A DNA stretch of 64,000 nucleotides, from the NCBI RefSeq assembly GCF_012290005.1, contig NZ_JAAXMS010000007.1:229991-293990 (forward strand), read 5' to 3'. The notes beneath the pieces were generated by a model, which did not search any database, was not told the DNA's origin, and was given only the letters and a program-made list of their open reading frames with translations. Numbering within the stretch: the first letter of the stretch is position 1; every line of letters begins with the position of its first letter. Both the position numbers and the translations under genes were made by a program. The stretch comes from Crateriforma spongiae. GTDB lineage: Bacteria; Planctomycetota; Planctomycetia; Pirellulales; Pirellulaceae. Of the stretch, positions 27,121 through 37,781 are shown one piece after another.

Positions 27121-29523
27121 ATGACACCAAACCGATCGGGCACGATCAAGTCGTATTTCACCCGTCGGCATCATACGAAACCGCGGTCGCGACGGACACT
27201 GTTCGTGTGGGCGGTGCTCGTGTGGGTGGTGGTGATCGCGCCGAACGCGGCGATCGGTCAAGACGTTGATGCGGTGTCGGTTCAACGAAGCATCGATCGT
27301 GGCGTTGCGTACCTGAAACAACAGCAGACCGAATCGGGTGGTTGGCCGGAATATCCGTCCTATTCATGCGGGCTGACCGCGCTGTGTACGTTGGCACTGT
27401 TGAACGCGGACGTTCCACCGAATGATCCGGCGATGGTGTCCGCATTGGCCTATTTGCGTCGAAACCGACCGGATCGGACCTATCCAGTCGCCCTGCAAAC
27501 GCTGGTGTACTGCGAAGCCGGTGCGGCGGAGGACCTGCCACGCATCCGGCGCAACGTCGATTGGCTGGTGAAAGCGCAAAACAATCGCGGGTTGTGGTCC
27601 TATACCCAGCAGAAGGAATTCGGAGGCGATCCGTCCAATTCCCAGTTTGCATTGCTGGCCTTGGCCGCCGCGGTGGATCGGGGCGTGACCGTTCCCGAGG
27701 ACGTTTTCGCGAAAGCAAGAACCTACTGGTTGGCGACCCAGCAATCCGACGGCGGATGGCGATACCGCGATGCCATGCCGGTGACGGGCAGCATGACGTG
27801 TGCGGGAATCGCTTCGCTGATCATCACCGAAGGCCGGATGACCGGCGTGAATTCAAGGGTCCAAGGCGACAAGATTCAATGCTGTGGTGGCGGCGATGAA
27901 GGGGCCGATCCGGTTCAAGGTGGTTTGGGATGGCTGGCACGATATTTTTCGACCCAAAGCAACCCGCAAGCGGGCGGTCAGAGCTACTACTACTACATGT
28001 ACGCGCTCGAACGCGTCGGGCGTTTGTCAGGACGTCGTTTTATCGGCCAGCATGATTGGTACCGTGAAGGAGCTGATCGGTTGCTGCGTCTGCAAGATTC
28101 GTTTCAAGGATTCTGGCGAGGCAGCACCAATGGCGAAGATCGACCATTGGTGGCGACATCTTTTGCATTGTTGTTCTTAAGCAAAGGGAAACGGCAGGTG
28201 GTCGTCGGCCGGTTGCAGTATCCGTCATCCGATGCAACCGCTTGGAACCGTCACCCTGAATCGCTACGGCAACTGGTTCGACATTTGGAACGCGACTGGG
28301 CAAAAGACCTGACCTGGCAAACGATTCGCAGCGAAAACGCTCGCGTGACAGATTTGTTGCAAGCCCCTGTTTTGGTCATCAGCGGTCGACAGGCGATCGC
28401 CGGTGGTGATGTCTTGGCGGACCGACTGGGGGAATACGTCGATCAGGGCGGGACGATCTTATTCGAGGCGGAACAAGGTGACGGATGTGGTGATGCCATA
28501 GGATTCCGTCGTCAGTTTGCCGATTGGGTGACGCGCTGGTATCCGGAATCCAAGATTGAAAAGCTGCCAATCGAACACCCTGTCTGGTATGCCCAACGCA
28601 AAGTGGATCCTGAAATGCTGGGAAAGGATTTCTGGATTTATGGTGTGCAGGCTTGTTGTCGTACGCCGATCTTTTTCGTCCCCAAGTCCCTGTCATGTCG
28701 ATGGGAGTTGTCGGGGTTGCTGTTTCGGCAATCCCAATTGTCCGAATCGGCCCGTTCACAGATCAGTGCCGCCGTTTCGGTGGGTGAAAACGTGATTGCC
28801 TATGCGACCGGACGTGAATTGCAAGACAAACTACAGCAACGATTCTTGCTGACTGGATCCACCGAAACGTCGCGGCAACGGGGCCAGTGGCAATTGGCCG
28901 AACTGGCGTTGGGGGCCGGTGGCGAAGACGCACGCCGGGCGTTACCCAACGCTGTGGGACTGCTATCGCAAACGCTTCCTGTCGCGGTGGCCCCGGTCGG
29001 CGATCCCGTCACGTTGGACGATCGAACCCTGAGCGACGTCACCGCATTGTGGGTGCACGGCAGAACCGATTTTCAGTGGTCTGCGGCACAGCGAAAGGCC
29101 GTTCAAACCTATTTGGATCGTGGCGGCTACTTGATCGCCAACGCGGTTTGCGGCGCGGAAGAATTCGTCAAAGCCTTTCGTCGCGAAATCGGCAAACTTG
29201 ATTTGGACGAACCTCTGGCGGCGATCGCCCCTGATCATCCCGCGTTGACCAACCGATATGGCGGGTTCGATGTGCGACGTGTGACCATTCGACGTCCGAA
29301 ACGAGATGCGAATCAGTTTGCGGTGCAAACGCGAACGACGTTTCCGATGATCGAAGCGGCGCGGGTGGGGCCCGCCGACAATGTCTTTTTTTCGCCGTTG
29401 GACCTTAGCTGTGCGTTGGAAAGCCAGAACTCGATTCAGTGTGCCGGCTATGGCACCGAAGACGCGACGCGCATCATTGCCAACCTGTTGCTATATGCGA
29501 TGCAACAGCCGCCGGCCGATTGA
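27121..29523 (+). CDS. secreted prenyltransferase-like repeat and tandem DUF4159 protein
   Basis: The protein has 800 residues from the ATG at 27121. A signal peptide or anchor lies at about 27-47 (hydrophobic, ending AAIGQ). Residues ~50-380 are helical repeats of the prenyltransferase/squalene-cyclase fold, with GVAYLKQQQTESGGWPEY and ATQQSDGGWRYRD. The rest holds two DUF4159-like Rossmann-type domains. The first begins VLVISGRQAIAGGD and has VQACCRTPIFFVP. The second begins ALWVHGRTDFQWS and has FFSPLDLSCALE with AGYGTEDATRI. An in-frame ATG at 27082 would overlap the moxR start. The position beside moxR suggests a joint role. No enzymatic activity can be assigned. Confidence 0.82.
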   Translation: MTPNRSGTIKSYFTRRHHTKPRSRRTLFVWAVLVWVVVIAPNAAIGQDVDAVSVQRSIDRGVAYLKQQQTESGGWPEYPSYSCGLTALCTLALLNADVPPNDPAMVSALAYLRRNRPDRTYPVALQTLVYCEAGAAEDLPRIRRNVDWLVKAQNNRGLWSYTQQKEFGGDPSNSQFALLALAAAVDRGVTVPEDVFAKARTYWLATQQSDGGWRYRDAMPVTGSMTCAGIASLIITEGRMTGVNSRVQGDKIQCCGGGDEGADPVQGGLGWLARYFSTQSNPQAGGQSYYYYMYALERVGRLSGRRFIGQHDWYREGADRLLRLQDSFQGFWRGSTNGEDRPLVATSFALLFLSKGKRQVVVGRLQYPSSDATAWNRHPESLRQLVRHLERDWAKDLTWQTIRSENARVTDLLQAPVLVISGRQAIAGGDVLADRLGEYVDQGGTILFEAEQGDGCGDAIGFRRQFADWVTRWYPESKIEKLPIEHPVWYAQRKVDPEMLGKDFWIYGVQACCRTPIFFVPKSLSCRWELSGLLFRQSQLSESARSQISAAVSVGENVIAYATGRELQDKLQQRFLLTGSTETSRQRGQWQLAELALGAGGEDARRALPNAVGLLSQTLPVAVAPVGDPVTLDDRTLSDVTALWVHGRTDFQWSAAQRKAVQTYLDRGGYLIANAVCGAEEFVKAFRREIGKLDLDEPLAAIAPDHPALTNRYGGFDVRRVTIRRPKRDANQFAVQTRTTFPMIEAARVGPADNVFFSPLDLSCALESQNSIQCAGYGTEDATRIIANLLLYAMQQPPAD

Positions 29524-29527
29524 CCTG

Positions 29528-30853
29528 CTATGCGGCTCGGCGTCGTGGGGTGGCCGCGGTCTGCAGATGTTTCAAGATCACCGGGTCGGCATTCTCGGTG
29601 CCAGATGTATCCGGTTGTGGCGACCAAGTCATGCCCAACCAACGTCCCAATGCTGACTGCCGGACCACCGCTTCGTAGGTCAGCAGGGAAACCGACAATG
29701 CGGCAAAGAAGCAGCAGATTCCCTTTACCAGCGAAGGAATCTGTGGCAACAGAAACTTTATGTCGATGTGCATCAGGCCCAGCAAGGGATGATGGACCAG
29801 GTAGATCCAGAACGACGCGGCAGCAACATACTGTGTCTTCTTCGATATCGGGCGTTCTTGTGCCTGAAAGAAGCCGATGGCTGCCAAGCTAACCGCCCAT
29901 GCGGCCAACGTGGTGGTGGTCCCCAGCAAGATGCCCGATGCCTGGGATATCACCGTGTCGGGCTGGTGTCCGGCCAGATTCCATCGGCCGACGGCCACCG
30001 CGGTACCAAGCGACAGTACGGCGGTGATTATCAACGGTCGCGCCAACGCTTGAATCCGGTGCAAGCGTTTGTCTTGACTGACGATCCAGATGCCGCCCAA
30101 GAAGAATGTTCCGCTGTAAATCCATTTACTGGGGACCGGCAAGAAATCATGCTGAAAACCCCAGACCACTTCGGGACGACAGCACAGTGTGCAGATTCCG
30201 ATTCCCGCCAATAGAATCATCCCGGCAACTGAGCCGAACTGTTGTTGGCTGGATCGAGATTTCTTTTTGACGGGAGTTCGCTGCATCCACGTTGAGATGC
30301 CGGCAACGATGCCGACGTAAGACAACACGTACAGCAAGAACCAAAGGTGACTGGTGCCCCATAGGCTGTTACCCAGGGCGCCATCAATCTTCAGGCTTTT
30401 CAGTTTGACCGCGTCGACCCAGCCCTCGTACACCCAGCCGCCGACCCAGATATAGAGCTCCGCCGGCAGAATCACCATCATCCCGAACAGGAATGGCTTT
30501 CCCAATCGCGACAAACGCGTCCGCATCAAGTCGGCGGCACCGCGTCGCTGCAGTGTTTGCCATGCAAACATGCCGGTCATCACCAGGAACACCGGCATGA
30601 TGAAGATTTCGATGCCCCAGAATGTGACGTCCAGCCACTCGCTCGGCGTGTCGCGAACGGGCCAGGCCAGTCCAGGCATCGGGTGCTTCAGATAGGGAAC
30701 ACATGCGTGAAGCAGGACCACGCCCAGCGTTGCCACGACGCGCAAACGCTCCAATCCCCCGTGTCGTGGTTTTCCGGCAACCGTGCCGGGATCCGCGGAC
30801 CGGAAGGGGACGGAATCGACGTTTCCAGACGCATCGATGGATAGGACCTTCAT
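29528..30853 (-). CDS. acyltransferase 3 family membrane protein
   Basis: These integral membrane enzymes transfer acyl groups to sugars or other extracytoplasmic substrates. The 441-residue protein has about ten membrane segments. The family motif RLRVVATLGVVLLHACVPY near residue 46 contains the conserved Arg and the catalytic-type His. A segment containing FLVMTGMFAWQ follows, and later WFLLYVLSYV. The ATG at 30853 was chosen over one 30 bp upstream, because the family core begins soon after. The gene is convergent with the DUF4159 gene, with only 4 bp between the stops. The substrate is unknown. Confidence 0.82.
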   Translation of the reverse strand: MKVLSIDASGNVDSVPFRSADPGTVAGKPRHGGLERLRVVATLGVVLLHACVPYLKHPMPGLAWPVRDTPSEWLDVTFWGIEIFIMPVFLVMTGMFAWQTLQRRGAADLMRTRLSRLGKPFLFGMMVILPAELYIWVGGWVYEGWVDAVKLKSLKIDGALGNSLWGTSHLWFLLYVLSYVGIVAGISTWMQRTPVKKKSRSSQQQFGSVAGMILLAGIGICTLCCRPEVVWGFQHDFLPVPSKWIYSGTFFLGGIWIVSQDKRLHRIQALARPLIITAVLSLGTAVAVGRWNLAGHQPDTVISQASGILLGTTTTLAAWAVSLAAIGFFQAQERPISKKTQYVAAASFWIYLVHHPLLGLMHIDIKFLLPQIPSLVKGICCFFAALSVSLLTYEAVVRQSALGRWLGMTWSPQPDTSGTENADPVILKHLQTAATPRRRAA

Positions 30854-30969
30854 GCGGGTGCCAGTACCAAACGGCCCGCCCAAAAATCAAGACCAAGCCA
30901 TCGGTGGTCCGCATTGGGGCCGCGTCCGAATTCGGTCGATTCGGCATCGACGCTGTGCGGCTGGATGAA

Positions 30970-31746
30970 TCATCCCATCGCGTTGAATCCGATCACCCCG
31001 ACGGTGGCGATCGAAAAAGCGAATGCGACCAACGCGATCACGCCGTCGCGGGACAGCAAGGCCAACCCAAACGCAGCGAAGGCGGCACCGGCCAAGCTGC
31101 TGCTCATCGGAATCAACGACAGGATCGGTGTGGTTAGCGAAATCAAGATACAGATCACCGCCGTGGCGTATTGGCCTCCGCGTGTGACCAGAAACTCCAG
31201 CCGTGGCCGAGAACATCGGTCCATGAAATGTGCTGGTTTTCTTAGCCAGCCGACCGCTTTTGAAACTCCGTCGGACTCGACATTGCGGTTTTCCAACCAG
31301 TCTGGAATCCAAAAGTGGTCTCGGTTCATCAACAGTTGTGCCGAGATGATGATGATGAAGATTGCCAGCAAAATCGGGACGCCCGGGATGTCGGCCGGTC
31401 CCGGTGGAATCAACAACAATCCAGGTACCAGCAACAGCGGCCCGAAGGATTTGGAACCCAGTGAATCCATCACGTCGCCGATCGAGACGTGTGATTGATC
31501 CTCAGCCAAATCATCAATTCGGTCCAGCAGTTCGTCCAGAGATTGCACCGCCTTTTCATCATCGTCACCCTCATCGCCGTGATCGTCTTGGATGGCCTCC
31601 GCGTCGTCATTGAGGCGTGCACGCATTGACGAATCTTCAGGTGGCAAGGCACCGACATCAATGCGTCCCATGGGTGTGAATTCACCCATCCGGCCAATTT
31701 CGGGGGCAAGCTTGGGCGTGTGGTCTTGATGCGAAACGACGGTCAT
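30970..31746 (-). CDS. ExoD-like exopolysaccharide synthesis protein
   Basis: The C-terminal ~190 residues match the ExoD family: SLDELLDRI at the start, then a block GPLLLVPGLLLIPPGPADIPGV (split here as GPLLLVPGLLLIPPG and PADIPGV), several membrane helices (IPILLAIFIII-like, ATAVICILISL, LALLSRDGVIALVAFAFSI). ExoD was named for its effect on exopolysaccharide in Rhizobium, and its biochemical role is unclear. An acidic, probably disordered N-terminus (about 15-70) precedes the domain. The start is uncertain: ATGs at 31746, 31785 and 31791 are in frame. I chose the shortest because the longer version adds Arg-rich sequence of doubtful quality. Confidence 0.72.
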   Translation of the reverse strand: MTVVSHQDHTPKLAPEIGRMGEFTPMGRIDVGALPPEDSSMRARLNDDAEAIQDDHGDEGDDDEKAVQSLDELLDRIDDLAEDQSHVSIGDVMDSLGSKSFGPLLLVPGLLLIPPGPADIPGVPILLAIFIIIISAQLLMNRDHFWIPDWLENRNVESDGVSKAVGWLRKPAHFMDRCSRPRLEFLVTRGGQYATAVICILISLTTPILSLIPMSSSLAGAAFAAFGLALLSRDGVIALVAFAFSIATVGVIGFNAMG

Positions 31747-32070
31747 GACGTGCAACGGGCATGGGAAGGGCACCGATTCGGCCATCACCATGGATGGCGT
31801 CGAAGCGGCAAAGCGCAGACGCAGCCGTCGGGTATAGGTGCAGCGGTCGCAGGCGGACGCGGAGTGGGCGCTCCGCATTCGTCACAGACCCGCTGAAGTG
31901 AATCCGCACAGAGCGATCGGTAATCGATCATCGCGATCACCAATGACGGCAAGCACACGGGACGTCCGCGTGCAGCGGAATGGAGTAGCAACCGCTATGC
32001 CGCAAATCGTTCGGGGCGTTTCACCCGTCGAACGATCATGATTGTGTACCGCCTCGCGACGGAGTCCCCG
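31747..32070. other. intergenic region (about 320 bp)
   Basis: This lies between two leftward genes and should carry the ExoD-like gene's promoter. The only coding candidate is a 48-residue reading frame on the minus strand (31785-31931) with a CDECG motif. It has no independent support and overlaps possible longer starts of the ExoD-like gene. No clear terminator or repeat was seen. Confidence 0.4.
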
Positions 32071-33549
32071 TCACGCCAAGATTTCGTCCACCACGCGTGA
32101 TGGTTCCACGCCGGTCAGTCGCTGGTCCAGCCCTTGGAAGGGGAACGTGAATCGTTCGTGATCAATTCCCATTTGATTCAAAATCGTCGCGTTCAAGTCA
32201 CGGATGTGAACCGGGTCTTTGACGACGTTGTAACTGAACTCGTCGGTTTCACCGTGAACCGCACCGGGCTGGATCCCCGCGCCGGCCAACCAGACGGTGA
32301 AGCACTTGGGGTGATGGTCACGACCATAGGTTTCGTTGGTCAATTTGCCCTGACAATAAATCGTCCTGCCGAATTCGCCGCCCCAGACGACCAGGGTGTC
32401 GTCCAGCAAACCACGTTGCTTCAGATCGGTCAGCAATCCCGCCGACGGTTGGTCGGTGTCACGACACTGGTTCGGCAAGTCCTTGGGCAGATTGCCGTGT
32501 TGGTCCCATCCGCGATGGAAAATCTGTGTGAAACGGACGCCGCGTTCGGCCATGCGGCGGGCCATCAAGCAGCAATTGGCATAGGTGCCTGGTTTGGTGA
32601 CTTCGGGGCCATACAAGTCCAGAACGTGTTGGGGTTCGTCACTCAGGTCGGCCAATTCCGGAACGCTGGTCTGCATTCGGAACGCCATTTCGTACTGCGC
32701 GATTCTTGCGCGTGTTTCCGGGTCGCCCCATTGCTGTGCGGTGTGTTGGTTCAAGCGTCCCAGCGAATCAAGCATTCGGCGACGAACGACCGGATCGATG
32801 CCTTCGGGGTTGCTTAGATACAGAACCGGGTCACCTTGGCTGCGTAGTGCGACCCCCTGGTATTTGCTGGGCAGGAAACCGCTGCCCCACAACCGGTTGT
32901 AAAGCGCCTGGGCTTCTTTACGACCGGTCCACGAAGCCGTCATCACCAGGAACGCAGGCAAGTTCTCGTTTTCTGTTCCCAGTCCATAGCTGAGCCATGA
33001 TCCCAAGCTGGCTTTGCCGGGTAACTGGTCTCCGGTGCAAATGTACGTAATGGCCGGGTCATGATTGATCGCTTCGGTGTGCATCGATTTGATCAACGCA
33101 ATGTCATCGACCTTCTTGGACATGTGCGGCAACAATTCGCTGACCATCGTGCCGTTTTGCCCCTGTGGCGCAAATTTGTAGATGCTGGGTGCGACCGGAA
33201 ACCGAGCTTGGCCACTGGTCATCGTGGTCAAACGCTGCCCCTGACGGATCGATTCCGGCAAGTCTTTGTCGAACCAATCGGCCATCGTGGGTTTGTGGTC
33301 CCACATGTCCATTTGGCTGGGGGCACCCGACATGAACAGATAAATCGCACGCTTCGCTTTGGGCGCGTGGTGTGGTAATTCGGGCAACCCACCGATCCGT
33401 CCACTCGATGCATGGGGATTAGTGCCGGTCGACGATGGATTCGGTGTCGCCGCGTTGGCTTCCAATGTCGCCAGTGCCGCGGCGCCCAGCCCGACGGATC
33501 CGCGACGTAGAAAGGCACGACGCGATAGTTCGTTGATCAGATCGTTCAT
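32071..33549 (-). CDS. DUF1501 domain protein, Tat-exported
   Basis: The 492-residue protein begins with a twin-arginine signal ([18 protein letters not shown], residues 9-26). The DUF1501 domain covers the rest, an alkaline-phosphatase-like fold of unproven activity. Family blocks are [37 protein letters not shown] and [12 protein letters not shown] near the end. Planctomycetes carry many copies, nearly always paired with a DUF1549/DUF1553 protein, as here (100 bp upstream, same strand). Export in a folded state is likely. A role in breaking down complex polymers has been suggested for the pair, but is not shown. Confidence 0.9.
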   Translation of the reverse strand: MNDLINELSRRAFLRRGSVGLGAAALATLEANAATPNPSSTGTNPHASSGRIGGLPELPHHAPKAKRAIYLFMSGAPSQMDMWDHKPTMADWFDKDLPESIRQGQRLTTMTSGQARFPVAPSIYKFAPQGQNGTMVSELLPHMSKKVDDIALIKSMHTEAINHDPAITYICTGDQLPGKASLGSWLSYGLGTENENLPAFLVMTASWTGRKEAQALYNRLWGSGFLPSKYQGVALRSQGDPVLYLSNPEGIDPVVRRRMLDSLGRLNQHTAQQWGDPETRARIAQYEMAFRMQTSVPELADLSDEPQHVLDLYGPEVTKPGTYANCCLMARRMAERGVRFTQIFHRGWDQHGNLPKDLPNQCRDTDQPSAGLLTDLKQRGLLDDTLVVWGGEFGRTIYCQGKLTNETYGRDHHPKCFTVWLAGAGIQPGAVHGETDEFSYNVVKDPVHIRDLNATILNQMGIDHERFTFPFQGLDQRLTGVEPSRVVDEILA

Positions 33550-33649
33550 AAAGGATTGATCGCCAAGTGAAGCCGGCGGTAACAGTCCGGCAGGAAAGTG
33601 GAGGTTCTGTGGAGTGGCCGTCGACGTTCGGAAATTTTGCCGTCGACGC

Positions 33650-36600
33650 CTATTTGCAAACGACTTGGTCCAAGTTCATCACGGTGCTACAGACGACCGT
33701 CCACGCGGCATGTTGGGCGGACGAATCTCCCGACAATTTTGCGGCGGTTGTCGGATTTTCGGCGTAGTAGTTCCGCAGATCATTCAGCAAGACCACCAGT
33801 TCGTCGACCTGCGATTCGGACGGTTGTCGCAAGGTGACATGTCGCATCAGCCAAGCGGCGCGGTCGGTATCGTCGGACAAATCGGAGTGTTCGATCACGC
33901 GTGTGGCCAGTGTTTTGGCCGATTCCAGGTACTGCGGTTCGTTCATCATCAGCAACGCCTGCAACGGCGTGTTGGTTCGTTCCCGGCGAACGGTGCACGA
34001 TTCGCGACTGGGGGCATCAAACGTCGACATTTGTGGCGGCGGGCTGGTCCGCTTCCAGAACGTATAGATGCTTCGGCGGTAAACGTCTGGACCGCTGTCA
34101 GCCTTGAAGTTTGCGGTGTTGCTGCGGGTGTAGCCCACTGCGTACCACAGTCCGGACGGTTGCGGTGGCTTCACGCTGGGGCCGCCCATGGTCGTGTTCA
34201 ACATTCCGGCCAAGTGCAATGCCTGGTCGCGTAAGACTTCCGCATCCAAGCGGAACCGCGGACCGCGTGCAAAGAACCGATTGTTCGGATCGACGTCCAA
34301 GTGTTCCGGCTGTGCTTTGGCGGATCGACGGTAGGTTTCTGTCATGACCAACCGCTTCATCAGTCGTTTGACTTGCCAACCAGATTCGACAAAGTCGCCG
34401 GCCAAGTGATCCAGCAATTCCGGGTGGCTGGGCGGTTCACCCTGGCTGCCGAAGTCTTCGCTGGTTTTGACCAGTCCGGTGCCGAACAGTTGTTGCCAAA
34501 AACGGTTCACCGCGACGCGAGCGGTCAGCGGATGATCGGGCCGCGTCAACCAACGAGCCAACCCCAGGCGGTCGTTGTTCACGCCGTCGGGAATGGTGGG
34601 CAACCAATCGGGAACCGCGCGAGCGACTTTTTCACCGGGCGAATCGTATTGGCCGCGATTCAATACGTGAGCCTGACGCGGTTGCTTCGTTTCTTTCCAA
34701 ACCAGTGTCGTCGGGATCGCTTCGTTTAAATCCGTTTGGGCTTTTTGGATCGCCCGTTCCTGCATCGTGATGGCGATCCAATCGGGGTGCTGACAGAAAC
34801 CGCTGCGGAAGTATCGCTGCATCGCTTTGGTCAATTCCGCCGACCGCGTCGCCGGATCGGTCGCTGCGACTTGGTGGACATGGTCCGGGATCGAAACGCT
34901 GGGACCGGCCAAGGCGTAGTTCCAACGTAGCGGTCGATCATGCTGTACTAATCGGAACAGCAAGTGGTTTTCGCCTTTGCGCAGGTTCAGTTCCCACTGG
35001 TCACCCAGCGGGTCCAGTTTGCGATCTTGACGACGCGAAGCGACTTCCTTGTTGTTCAGATAGACGAGAAAGCCGCCGTCCACGCCCAGCATCAACCGGA
35101 CCTTTTGGGCCTTGGGCGATTGAATCGACTGGTGGATGAACAGAACACTGGGGGTATCGGCCGATGCGACCAACGGGTTGATGGCGATCGCCGGCAGGTC
35201 GCCGCGATGTTGCCAACGATAGGTGCGGCCGCCGTAGTTGACGTCACGGTCGGCATCAAACGCTTTGCGGTCGATCGGGAAATCATCTTGATATCCCTGG
35301 TCGGCACGCTGCAGTTGAAACGGACCGACGGAATGCATCGGGCCGACGGTGACACGATCACCTTCAGGGATTGTCGCGCCGCGATCAGACAATGCCAATC
35401 GAATCGATTGAAATTGGTGTTTTCCGTACTGCGACAAAAAGCTCAAGCGAACCTTCAGTTGCACCGGAGCCTTTTCCTGGCCGGTTCGAATCGGCGGAAA
35501 TGTAAACCAAGCATTGCGGTCGCCGACGCTTTGATGACCACCGACCGCCCAGCCGGCATTGCCGGTTTTGGTATCGCCGTCGATGGCATAGCTGACCGCA
35601 AACTTACCATCCGCCTGTTCGACATCCGCGGTCGCCGATTGGATTTTCAGCGGTTCCCAATTCCCGTCGCCGCGGCGAACCTGCAAATCGATTTCGCTAA
35701 GAACGACGTTTCCGTTGGGCGACGCACCCACGCGATTCGTATTTGCGTCGGCAATCGCGTGCAGATGCAGCGTTTGCCAGTCCGCATCGGCCGGAACCGT
35801 CGCCGTGATCGTGATCACGTCGGTATCGGCGGCGGTTTCGTTCAGCGAAATGGTGCCATCGTCGTCGACCGTCATCGCGACGCCGGACTTCGAATGAACG
35901 TCATTGATCGTTGGGGCTGCAATCACCGGATCGGATTTCAGCGACCGTTCCCAACGGCGTTGGTCTGCATCGACCGATGCGATGGGACCGTCCATTTCTT
36001 GTCGAACTTGGCGCAGGTCACGAGCCAATTGTTGTTGTTCGGCTTTCTGTTCTTCGCTGGGGACCTGGATGGTCGGCGCCGGATCCTCGACGTTCTTGTC
36101 CATCGCCGACCCGTCCAGACTGTTGAAGTACGCCGACAGGCTGTAGTAGTCCTTGCTGGTGATCGGATCAAACTTGTGGTCGTGACAGACCGCACAACCG
36201 GTGGTCAGGCCCAAGAAGACCGTTCCGAACGCGTCGGTCCGGTCGATCACGTTGCGTGCAAAAACTTCGTCATAAATCGAACCGCCTTCGTTGGTGGTCA
36301 CGTTCAAACGGTTGAATCCGCTGGCGATCAACTGATCCGTACTGGGGTCGGGCAACAGATCACCGGCCAATTGTTCGGTGATGAAGGTGTCGAAACGTTT
36401 GTCGTCGTTGAACGCTTGAATGACCCAGTCGCGATAAGGCCACATTTCGCGATAGTTGTCCAAGTGCAGGCCGTGAGTGTCGGCAAATCGAACGACGTCC
36501 AACCAGTACCGCGCCATGTGTTCGCCATACGCGGGCGAATCGATCAGGCGATCGACCAGTCTTTCGTACCCTTCGAGGGATGGATCCGCCAAATACTCAG

Positions 36601-37282
36601 CAGCGATCGTTTCATCGGGCGGCAGACCGGTCAAATCCAAGCTGACGCGACGCAACAGGCTTTCTGGGTCGGCTTGATCATTGGATGACAAGCCGATGCG
36701 CCGGAGCGATGCTTCGACAAAGGCGTCGATGATCGAAAGGTCTTTGGCGTCGGCAATCTTTTGGACGTTCGCGGGGACTGTGTCGTCGATCGGTCGAAAG
36801 GACCAGTGCTGTTCAAATGTGGCGCCCTGGGCGATCCAACGCTCGATCGTGTCTTTCTGTTTAGCCGACAATGGTTTGTGGTAATCCGGCGGTGGCATCA
36901 CCAGATCGGGATCACTTTCGCGAATCCTTTCCAACATCAGGCTGTCGGCCGGTTCGTCGGTGTCGACCACATCGAAGATGCCATCGGCGGTGTCCAAGCG
37001 AATGCCGGCTTGGCGATCATGTTCGTCCGGGCCGTGGCAGGCGAAACAGTGATCGGACAGGATCGGTTTGATATCGCGGGCGAAATCGACATCATCGGCA
37101 TCGCTGGTCTTTCCGTCCGGGCCGTCGGCGAACCCAGGCCCTGGGACCGCCAGCGAAGCGATGACTGAGGCCATCAGGATTCCTGTCCAAGCCGCCAGCT
37201 TTCTGCGACTTCGTGCGAACGGTGGACGTTCGGCTGCAGGGTTCGCGGCAGTGGCGGCGGTGCGCGCGCGTGGATTCAGCAT
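33650..37282 (-). CDS. PSCyt1-DUF1549-DUF1553 planctomycete protein
   Basis: This is a 1,210-residue exported protein. A signal region covers about 28-52. The cytochrome-like PSCyt1 domain has a haem-binding type motif C79-F-A-C82-H83 within [19 protein letters not shown]1549 follows (residues ~140-350, with a block [14 protein letters not shown] and later [20 protein letters not shown]). A coiled-coil stretch and a beta-sandwich/discoidin-like region occupy ~400-800. DUF1553 is at the C-terminus (~850-1190), with [18 protein letters not shown] and [18 protein letters not shown]. The longer GTG/ATG start at 37363 was rejected. The gene lies in an operon with the DUF1501 gene downstream. Confidence 0.9.
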   Translation of the reverse strand: MLNPRARTAATAANPAAERPPFARSRRKLAAWTGILMASVIASLAVPGPGFADGPDGKTSDADDVDFARDIKPILSDHCFACHGPDEHDRQAGIRLDTADGIFDVVDTDEPADSLMLERIRESDPDLVMPPPDYHKPLSAKQKDTIERWIAQGATFEQHWSFRPIDDTVPANVQKIADAKDLSIIDAFVEASLRRIGLSSNDQADPESLLRRVSLDLTGLPPDETIAAEYLADPSLEGYERLVDRLIDSPAYGEHMARYWLDVVRFADTHGLHLDNYREMWPYRDWVIQAFNDDKRFDTFITEQLAGDLLPDPSTDQLIASGFNRLNVTTNEGGSIYDEVFARNVIDRTDAFGTVFLGLTTGCAVCHDHKFDPITSKDYYSLSAYFNSLDGSAMDKNVEDPAPTIQVPSEEQKAEQQQLARDLRQVRQEMDGPIASVDADQRRWERSLKSDPVIAAPTINDVHSKSGVAMTVDDDGTISLNETAADTDVITITATVPADADWQTLHLHAIADANTNRVGASPNGNVVLSEIDLQVRRGDGNWEPLKIQSATADVEQADGKFAVSYAIDGDTKTGNAGWAVGGHQSVGDRNAWFTFPPIRTGQEKAPVQLKVRLSFLSQYGKHQFQSIRLALSDRGATIPEGDRVTVGPMHSVGPFQLQRADQGYQDDFPIDRKAFDADRDVNYGGRTYRWQHRGDLPAIAINPLVASADTPSVLFIHQSIQSPKAQKVRLMLGVDGGFLVYLNNKEVASRRQDRKLDPLGDQWELNLRKGENHLLFRLVQHDRPLRWNYALAGPSVSIPDHVHQVAATDPATRSAELTKAMQRYFRSGFCQHPDWIAITMQERAIQKAQTDLNEAIPTTLVWKETKQPRQAHVLNRGQYDSPGEKVARAVPDWLPTIPDGVNNDRLGLARWLTRPDHPLTARVAVNRFWQQLFGTGLVKTSEDFGSQGEPPSHPELLDHLAGDFVESGWQVKRLMKRLVMTETYRRSAKAQPEHLDVDPNNRFFARGPRFRLDAEVLRDQALHLAGMLNTTMGGPSVKPPQPSGLWYAVGYTRSNTANFKADSGPDVYRRSIYTFWKRTSPPPQMSTFDAPSRESCTVRRERTNTPLQALLMMNEPQYLESAKTLATRVIEHSDLSDDTDRAAWLMRHVTLRQPSESQVDELVVLLNDLRNYYAENPTTAAKLSGDSSAQHAAWTVVCSTVMNLDQVVCK

Positions 37283-37523
37283 GGTGTCGACGAACCGTCG
37301 GAAAGGGGCGGGCAGAAAGGCGGGGCGGTGCGATGCAACCGCGTTCGCGTCATTGTACCGCACCCGCGGCCCGAATCGAACTGCTTTGCTAACAACTAAC
37401 GCTTGCCAAGTCGCGACGCGGCGGTTCGTGGATGGTATTTTGAGGATTCAGAGACTGTTGATTCGTGTTATTTCGCGATACAGCAGGCTCGCCTCTCCCT
37501 TCACCCCCATCGGCAGCCCCAAG

Positions 37524-37781
37524 ATGCGGACCGAACTGGAAAAAACACTCGACGACCTGCACCACCAATTGGAGTCCGCCGCGACGTTGGATCAGGACCA
37601 GCGGGCAAGATTGCGGCAGGCGGTGACCGAAATCCGCCAAAGCCTGGATCGGGAGGACGTCAGTTCCCAGACCCTGGCGTCAAGGTTGCGAGAGGCGACC
37701 GAGCAGTTTCAGGTCGAGCACCCGTCGCTGACCAACAGTGTCGGTCGCGTCGCCGACATCCTGTCGCAAATGGGCATCTAG
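37524..37781 (+). CDS. DUF4404 family protein
   Basis: This 85-residue soluble, helical protein begins MRTELEKTLDDLHHQLESA. It continues with ATLDQDQRARLRQAVTEI and ends in an amphipathic helix (SLTNSVGRVADILSQMGI). The pattern matches DUF4404, a family of small helical proteins of unknown function. The reading frame stays open far upstream, over the divergent PSCyt1 gene, but only this ATG gives a domain-sized protein. No Shine-Dalgarno is obvious. Confidence 0.8.
   Translation: MRTELEKTLDDLHHQLESAATLDQDQRARLRQAVTEIRQSLDREDVSSQTLASRLREATEQFQVEHPSLTNSVGRVADILSQMGI

Noticed and set aside
31785-31931. 48-residue frame with a CDECG motif
   Set aside because: There is no second Cys pair for a zinc ribbon, no ribosome-binding site, and it overlaps possible longer starts of the ExoD-like gene.
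34964-36688. 574-residue frame on the plus strand
   Set aside because: It lies wholly antisense to the PSCyt1-DUF1549-DUF1553 gene, whose motifs are clear. Its composition reflects the complement of that gene.
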